Assembly: GCF_014633365.1 (NCBI RefSeq)
Contig: NC_068341.1
Coordinates: 7,316,001-7,380,000, forward strand
DNA length: 64,000 nt
From: Diospyros lotus
Taxonomy: Eukaryota > Streptophyta > Magnoliopsida > Ericales > Ebenaceae
Reading direction: 5' to 3'
The notes below the pieces were generated by a model. That model saw only the letters and a list, made by a program, of their open reading frames with translations. It was not told where the DNA came from and did no database searches. Both the position numbers and the translations under genes were made by a program. Positions 37,801 to 46,800 of this stretch are shown here, in pieces; the first letter of the stretch is position 1; each line of letters opens with the position of its first letter.

Positions 37801-40800
37801 CTGATCCTCCAAGCCATGTAAAACACAGCTGCAGGAAAGAGGACAAAATGTCCCCTTGATGCGTGTATTCTTGTTGTTCAAATCAGGAAAGATATTCCCT
37901 GCAGATATGACTTGAGTTTCAAACCTAACTGGTACCCTTCCTGAAAATGTCCAGTTCTTTAGATAACTGTTTTCATAGATGATCTGGAAAAAACATAGTG
38001 ACATACCACCAATCAAATGTGACAAAGTCATAAATTTCATACATATTACTGGTATATTAACTTAGTGCTCCAACAACCAGTGTTGGTTAAACTTTAAACC
38101 TAATTAATAGCTCCTTCTGTCAACCACTAAGGATTCATACTATAGATAAGGCATTTTTTGTTTCCAAGTACTACACAAGGGAAACTATTCATAATTAATG
38201 AGAAAACAGTCACTTTATTATTTAACTCCAAAGAGAAACACAAGGCCGCCCAGGGAAGTGAGGCTCAGCTTTCGAGTTAAGAGACTGTCATGTTGGTATT
38301 GAGTTGGTATATTTTTGGAAGTGGCAACATTTGGTTCTGCAGTTGAATTATTTAGCATCCAACTCCAACTTAACTTCTAAGGATCGAGGTGATAAAGGAC
38401 TACGAGCACAAGCACCTCCAATTAACCTGTATTTTTGACTGACATGAAAGAAACACCTCTTCCTCTGGGCAAGAGTGCAAGAAAAAGAGTAACAAGAAAG
38501 TAAGTCTGACAACAAATGGCATTGTCTAAAATGTGGCGCAGCCATAAAAAAAAAAAGGCACAATTTCCATGCATAAATAGTTTAAAAATCATACCAACTT
38601 GTTGTCCACAAATACCAAAGCATGACAAGAAGCAAGAATTTCCACTGTGCGGGCAGGCACTTTACTCATATCTGTTTCTAAATCCATACTGTCAGCCAAT
38701 CCAACAACTCCAGAAAATTCCTGAAAAGCAGAACAGCAAAGAACCAAGAACAATAATAACTATAAAAATAAAGAATATAAAATAATCTTGAAATCAAATC
38801 CTTAACCAATGAAGGAACAAAATATTAGACTTTGAACAGCCTTACCATATCATCTGACGTCAGTGTTCCTGTCTTGTCAAAACAACATATATCAACCTAC
38901 ACAGGGACATTAAAGATCCACATAAAATACAACAACATTTACAAGTCTTAATCCATGAATTCTAAACCTCCAACTATCTCTATCCATCGCCATATTAAAG
39001 ATCCACATAAATAAAAAAATTAAGAGTTACATGTGGTGGGCAACTAATTGAACCCTAATATCAAACTCACATAAATGGAAGTATAATTAAATGTGGAAAG
39101 TCCAAGTAATTTAGACCGTTCATACCATGCTAACTACTAATCCAACAAGAACATTCTTGCAATTAGCACTGCCTACCTTTCCAGCAAACGGGATTCGAAA
39201 GGGTTCTGTACAGAATATCCCACGCCGTGCCAGTGCAATGAGGGATGTATTAACAGCAATTGACAATTCCATTGGCAGCTCAGGTGGGATCACAGAAGTA
39301 ATAATCAGTGAACAACTCAGGAATAGTTTGTATTTGCTCCTGGTTGGATCCTCCAGTCCCTGCATTAAAGGCATATCCCTGTTACCGCATGAAAATACAT
39401 GGGCAGAATTTGGCTGCTAAATAAAAACTCACACTAAATCTATTCAGTAGCAGTTGCAGAAGCTTTTACATACCTTTTTAAGTACATAACCAGCAGCTAT
39501 TACTGCAAACACGACTAAGAACATGATGAAAAGCCCACTTTCCCAGCTGTTAGCAGTTACCTACAACAAATGCAATCAAGTTTAGCTAATAAAAAACAGA
39601 AGGAAAATTCTAATGAGAAGCCCAACCAAACATCAAAAGTTGTTTACCCTCTCTGTAGAAAACAAAATAGTCCGCATCAGCTTCCCTTGGCTTGTTTCAA
39701 ATCCAGTTCGTAGAATGACAGCCAAGCAGCCACCATCAGGGGTTTTCATGTGAAATGTCTGAGCCCAATGAGAAAAACAATGACAACAAAAATTGGATCA
39801 GAATCAGAAACTTCCAATATTGGGACACAAAAAGTAGAATAATACAATAAGATGAACAACTTTATCTGGTGTATGCTGCAATATCTTTGTCCCACCAAAA
39901 AGAACATGGTTTTTGTCTCGCCTAATTGATAACTTCTCCTCAGGTCCCATACCCATGACTGAAACCTGAAAAGATGATAACATGTCAAGAATTAGGAAAA
40001 GTACAGTGATATAATCAGTTCTAAAATAGACTTGCATCACATGCATAAGTTAGTAGCACCTGTCATCTATACCGTTCCATAAAAAGTTAGATGCAAATGT
40101 AGCTCAACAATAATACCACCACCACAAAGCATTAATCCCACTAGGTAAGGTTGGCTATACAGATTTTAGCTCACTAAAAATCTCCCTCCATAACCATATC
40201 CTTTGTAAAATCATTACATTCCATATCATGCCTAAGATGTCTTCAACAAATTTTCATTGGCTTTCGGCTTTAATCTACCACTTTTGCTACTAAAAAAATC
40301 AACTATAAGTCACACAGATATTCATGAAAACAGTGGCCCACTAACTCAGCTGCAGATGCCACTCTCCCCTCCACATAGATATCGCTTAGAAGGTAGAGAG
40401 AAATGGCGATAAACATAGAAGAAAACATCAACCACCACCCACCCCAAACCGAAAATAATAAATGATTAATTAATTAATTAATTAAAGTAAAAGGGGCAAA
40501 AGGTCATTCACAGAATCAAAAACAATAAACCCATATAATAAGACAAGAAAATGGTAAGTACTTCATTCTTTATCAGAAAACAGAACAAAAAATATGGTAA
40601 GTATCTGAGGACATATATGTAATTGTCTATTTGGCAGCAGTAATATAAAGCCAGTGGGTTGTGTCCTCTCTCTGCCTCTTCCATGGTGCATGTATTGTAC
40701 TGCAGCTGACATATATCAAGCAAAATGTGTTCTCATGGGTTATAAGAGAATATGCTTCTACACCAACCAGTTGGCAAGAGCAAAAATTACAGTGGCTTTT

Positions 40801-43800
40801 AGGGGGGATTCTGGATCACTTAGCCAATTTCACAGCCTCAACACTGACAGTGAAAAGTCTGAAATAACTCAAGGAAACTATGATTCAAAAGTTCATATCT
40901 GCACTTCAATCATCTTTTCAGCCAATATCTGGGTAGATTTTTAGATTATTTCTTAGTGATGTATGTGCCTGTTTGCTTGATCATCCATTGTTTTTCTTTT
41001 TCTTTTTCTTTTTTTTTTTGCTAGATAATTGTTTTTTCCTTTTCTAGTTCTGTAGGGAAAGACAAATCTCTATTGCTAGTTCAGCTACTCAATAGTTTTT
41101 GGTCCAGCTTGTGGTTTTAATATTAGAGGCTGCAAAGGAACTCTAGCAATTTCAGAGGTTACAGTAATAGTTTTTTATGGGGGTAAGGACCCTGCATGTG
41201 TCAGTAAGTGGTAGAGAAAAGTGTGCCTACTAGGAGGAAGAGAGTCACACTATGGATAAGCGTTATAACATCATTGGCAAGCTATGAGCCATAAGTCAGC
41301 CTAATCCACTTGTGTTATCTTTTTTGGGCTAAACAAGAAGCATATCAAAAAGCACTGCCATAAAGGGGGTACACTCTATAGAAATCAACAAAACCCTTGG
41401 CCAAAAGAAGAACAGGAAGCTGAAACTAAAACACCTCATCCATAAAATGAGCAAACGATAAATCACAGAACAAAAATTAGACCACATAACCAAAAATTGA
41501 AAGGACAAATAGAGCCTTCAAGCAAATCTAAGCGGTCCATTCCAAAGCCTCAAACATTCCACTCCTTCCACCAATACCACATCATTGGAAAAGCCCTAAA
41601 CCGAAGTCGTCATGGCCCATGAAAGCCCAGCAAGATGGGGAACGAAACACCAAACCTCTCTACCCATCAGGTAATGAAGAAACTAAGGATGAGTCAACTC
41701 TTTATTGGCCTTACATGCAATCTATTTTATTAATAACTAGTCAAAGAAGCACAGAAATATCCATGAAGGTGTCATATTGTGTCCAACACCTATGTTGGAT
41801 ATCAACACTAGTCAGACACTTTAAAATGCATCTCAGGCTCTCATCAGAATGTTTCTCATCATTTTTTGACTTTTTTATGACCAAACACTTGTGAGACACC
41901 TGTGTTGTGTTCATCACAGGATCTTGAATGCCCACACCTTAAACATTTTAGAACCAACTTATAAGTCTTTAATTATTGAAACCTGTAGTAGAACTTTTTA
42001 GTTAGAAATAAACATTAATTTGAGAATCTCTTACAAAATAAAAACAATATGATTTACATTCATTTTCCCTCTCACCTTTAAATTGTTTAACTTCAAGAAT
42101 CTTATAATCAATATTATTGTTTTAAATATATATCAAGTCTTTCCTGAAACAGAGAGTAGAAAGGCAAGAATGAAAGAGAACTCGCTGATATCATATGGAA
42201 TAAAATCAACCTCAATCATAATACAACCGAGAGGCTAGTTTACATACTAGCCTTAACCGCCTCTCCTACACCTTATACAGCAGCATGTAAATAGATTTAA
42301 TCCTCTACATCTACAAATACAAATTAACAGTACAATCAACTGATAACAATATAAGAGATTACACAAATGTACTGTCTAGCAACAACAGTAACTATGTCAA
42401 CACAATCTCTTCCACATTTCCTAATCTCTCTAATTTCCTATTATCCAGAATGTGCATTATCTCTATGCACAACAACATATCAAGCCTTTATCCCACTATA
42501 TGGGATCAGCTCATTATTTTCATGTACACATATAAGATATAATTAATTTAGAAGTAATTGCTATTTGGTGATGGTAATAAAAATACTACCCCCATAAAGG
42601 AAATGTCCCCCTATCTATATCTGTTCTGTACATCCCTGCCATGTCCAACATACAAAATTACAACCCAAGTGAAACAATAAAAAACAATTCATAGTACCTG
42701 TAAAAACCTACAAACAAAAAACTAGACAAGAAAAATAGAAAGCATGAACTAATCACCTTGGAGCACAGACAAAATCATAAAAATACCACAGCCAGGTATA
42801 ACTAGCTTAAAATATTAGATCCATAATATCTTAAACTTCATGATCAACAAAAATAAGAAAACAGAAAGGAGAACAACCTTCCATTGTGGGGTGGACTCGC
42901 CTGTGAGAATGGCTTCATTTACTATAGCACTCCCAGCTAATATAAGCATATCCGCAGGTACAGATTTATCTTCCCCATTCTCACCAGTAGAGCGCCCAAT
43001 GGACACAACATCTCCAGGCAGAAGATCTGTCCCAGAGAGTTTCACCCACCTAATACCCAACATCAAAAAATCAGCACATAAAATCTGCAAACAGGTGAAA
43101 GAATAAAAATAGTAATAGCAAAAGTCTGATATAAGCATTTCAGATAACGTACTTCCCACAACGATGCACCATTAGAGTCTGAGAATCGACTCGTACACGT
43201 CTAAGCTCAGTTAGAGTCTTCAACCGACTTTTTGCCATTGTTGACTCAAACATAAACAGCATAAATAGAGTGAACAAACTGTAGTACCAATATTCATCCA
43301 AACACCAGAGGCCCACACAGAAGACCTTATGGGAGTAAAAGAAACATAAAGAAGGGGAAAAAATAAGAATTGACCAAGCAGATGGACAAAGTGGAAATAA
43401 ATTGGGAAATAAAACAGACAAATTTTCATTCATAATGAACCTGAAATACAAAGAAGGGCTCCATGCAGTGCTCCTTCATCAATTTCTGAAACGTAGGTTG
43501 AGGATAATCAAATCTACAAGGGCAAGAACTATCCAAGTGAGGAGCAGAACCAACAAAGGTAAAACCATATCCCTGAACATCAAGGGTCCCCTAATGTCTA
43601 ACTATGGCAAGAAAGAATGCTCTAGTATTTAATAAGATATAGGATATGGGATCTTGTCAGACATTTCTAGTTGAACATTGCGTAACAATGTAGAAGTTCA
43701 TAAATTTGTCTGTGAAATTATGCATAAAACTACCATTCTCCATAGAAATTAGAAAGCCATATACTAGTTTTCAAATATCATTCCACCTTAAATGAATTAA

Positions 43801-46800
43801 AAAATAAGTTTGCAAGAAATACAAAAAATTGCAACACCTTCATATTCTTGACCAGAAAAGTAAACAAATCTTGTACTTAAACATGCACCAGTACCAAACG
43901 AAGCTAACCCAGTGCCAAGAGCATAAAACACCTTCATGATACAGTAACAAGAGAAGACTCATATTTGTTGATTACTTCTAGTGCACTAATCTTTTTTTTC
44001 AAGAAGAAGCAAAGTTTTCAATTCCAAATAAGCTCGGTACTGAATCAAAAGGCAAAGATACACCCAGGTAAGGAAGCAGGAATGTTTGCAGCTGAGTAAA
44101 AAAATTTACTACCCCAGATCTACTCTCTGTTTGTGGAAACGGATTAAATTCAAACAAGTAACAGTACTTTCAGTAAATGCAGATAATACAAGTAAGGAAA
44201 CCCACGCATTGCGTCCCCATTTCTCGGTAGCAGCAGTAACTTTTGCTTCAGAACCGTGGCCAGTAGTTTTAAGATAGTAGCCAATTGGTTCCTTAGAAGG
44301 GTAAGGAAGTTTGGAAAAGGTCTCCTTCTCCTTTGAATAGATGAACCGTTGCTTTCTGAAATCAAAATAAATTTCTTCCTCCGCCAAAGAAGAACCTGCC
44401 AGCTGCACGCACGTAATTGTATCTTAAAACAGATTCATACATCTTCCTGTACTATTAATCTGAGGAATGGTAGAATCTATATATATACAAAAGCAAGACC
44501 TCTTTCTCATGTTATTTCTAATGGCAAACAATAACCAGTATATTCTTGAAGAATGTATGTACCTACTTGCTCTAGTCCAAAGTCACTTGACCTTCACCCA
44601 CTCAATCAGTCCAGAAACTAATCATTTCTCCTGTTGCCAAGAGAGTCTCCCCCTCAACCAAGTGAATACTCAAGTAACATCCCCATCTCCATCACACTCG
44701 TATTTTGAACATGTTTGTGCTATACTACATAATATTATGTGCCATAATACAACATCTGGAGTGTTGTTAAAGGCGCACACCTAGGCAGCACAAGGCCACT
44801 CAAGGCGCAGCCATCTCGCCTTTCCATGCTCAGGCGAGACGAGATCCAGCCAGGCGCACATCCATCAGGCGCAGCTGATTTTTCAGCATGTTTTATTTTT
44901 TAAACATTTTTCTATTAAAACTTAAAGAGAACGAAAATAATAAAATACAATATTAAAAAGTCAACAAAACTCAAAAATATCATGCTCCAGCTCATCTGAT
45001 TTCTAGAAGGCCAAGAGACTACACCTCCAAGGCTCCAACTCTCTTACGCAATACTCTCTTCTCTCACGCAACGCAGTAACTGCAACTCCTCAAGTTCTTC
45101 TCCAGTTCTCCAGTTCTAATTGAGATGCTTCATTGCTTCTCCAGGCCAAGGTAACATATCGATAATCCTTGCTTCTTCTTCTTCTTCTTTTTCTTCTTCT
45201 TACGCTGCTAGCAGCTGCTAGCCTGCTTCTTCTTCAGCAATCCTTGTTGCTTCTTCTTCTTCTTCTTCTTCTTCGGTTCTTTTTTTTTTTAATTTTTATT
45301 TGTTGATGCCTGTTGCTGCTGCTTCTTCGTTTTTCTTTTAACATTTTTTGGCATAATTTAGCCTTAGTCTTTACAAATTTTCAAGTAAACTCATATTATA
45401 TAAAACTGCTAAACTTATATTCCTCTTCTGGTAGTATTTTTCAATCCTTAATCGGATCCTATGCTTGATTAGAATAGAAGTTTGATCTCTACTACTTCCT
45501 TGGATTTCTTCTTTCCCCTCCCTGAAATTTTTTCTCTTCTCCTCCAATCTTCTGCAATACTTCTTGTTGTCCTGCATGCATCAGTTCTCCATTCCAGAAA
45601 ATCCCATTGCTAATTAGAATTCTTTTTCAACCCCTCCCTTCCTTGGTTGAAATTCAGCCACTTATTGATCCATGCTTCTTTTCAGAATTTTTTTACAATG
45701 TTTTTTCAAATTTATGACTCCTTGCTTATGATGATTATGGCAGATATCCTAATCCTAATGGCACCTGGTTGAGCTGGTACATGAAGGTCGTGATTTGACA
45801 TGGGCTGATGTTACTATGGCATCTGGTGTTGAAGAAACTAATCACTCAACTAGATCAAAAGCGACTTCAACTTCAAATTTGACAAGGGGGAGGGGGGCAA
45901 GGGCATCAACTTCAAATGCTCCAATGGATCTTGACGAGGAAAAAGAAGATGGAGAGGGAGATGATGTAGAAGAAGATATTGGAGATGATACTTTTGATGA
46001 TGAAAATATGGATACATTTGATCTTGATGATAAGGATGATTTCTAGTTTATTATATATATCTAGTTAATCCTAATCATAGTTGTTAAAGGCGCACCTAGG
46101 TGCCTTAAGGCGCCAGTTTAGCGCCTCACCTGGGCTGAGGCGAGGCGATTTCAGTGAGGCCCTCGCCTTGCACGGTGAGGCGCTGAGGCGAGAGGTGCGC
46201 CTCATGAAGCTTAGGTTTTAATTAAAACCTGGGCAGCCCAATTCCTCCCCCTCTTCTCGGTTCCAGCATGTATGCATTACAACATATTTACATAAATGTC
46301 CACATTTTCTTTTATTCATATTTTACCTTCCATTTACTTTAATATATAAATATAAATAAGAAAGTACCCCCCATTTGGATTCAATAAAAATATCTAAAAA
46401 ATCAAAATCCATAACAATAAGAAAATAGAATTTTGGTTTTAGTACAAACTCGGGATTAGCGATTTTACCACCCCCAAAATACATACCTATTATTTCTTGA
46501 AAAAATCATTTTAACAACAATGAATATTAGCTATCAAAATACCGGGAGATAGTTTTTCAAAATGAAAACATTTTTTTATATGTCTCCTTATAATGCGCTA
46601 ATCTTCCAGACTTAGAAAAGTAGCATTTTTCAAAATGAAAACATTTTCTTGATTGTTGACTTATAGTGTTTATATGTTTGTTTAGAACTTTGCATGATAA
46701 TTGGTACTTGTTTCAGTTTGAGACTTTAAGTTTGAATCTTGATGATGTTTCTAGTTTAGAATTTGCACGACAAATGAATCAACTTTAATGTTATTAGTTT

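Larger units (their letters stand above)
39966..42877 (-). other. P5A ATPase intron 6
   Basis: A 2.9 kb intron with a solo copia LTR (42145-42416) and two short RTE-LINE/SINE-like tails on the minus strand (about 40125-40165 and 42468-42515). A (TTAA)n run lies near 40467. No gene was seen. Confidence 0.75.
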
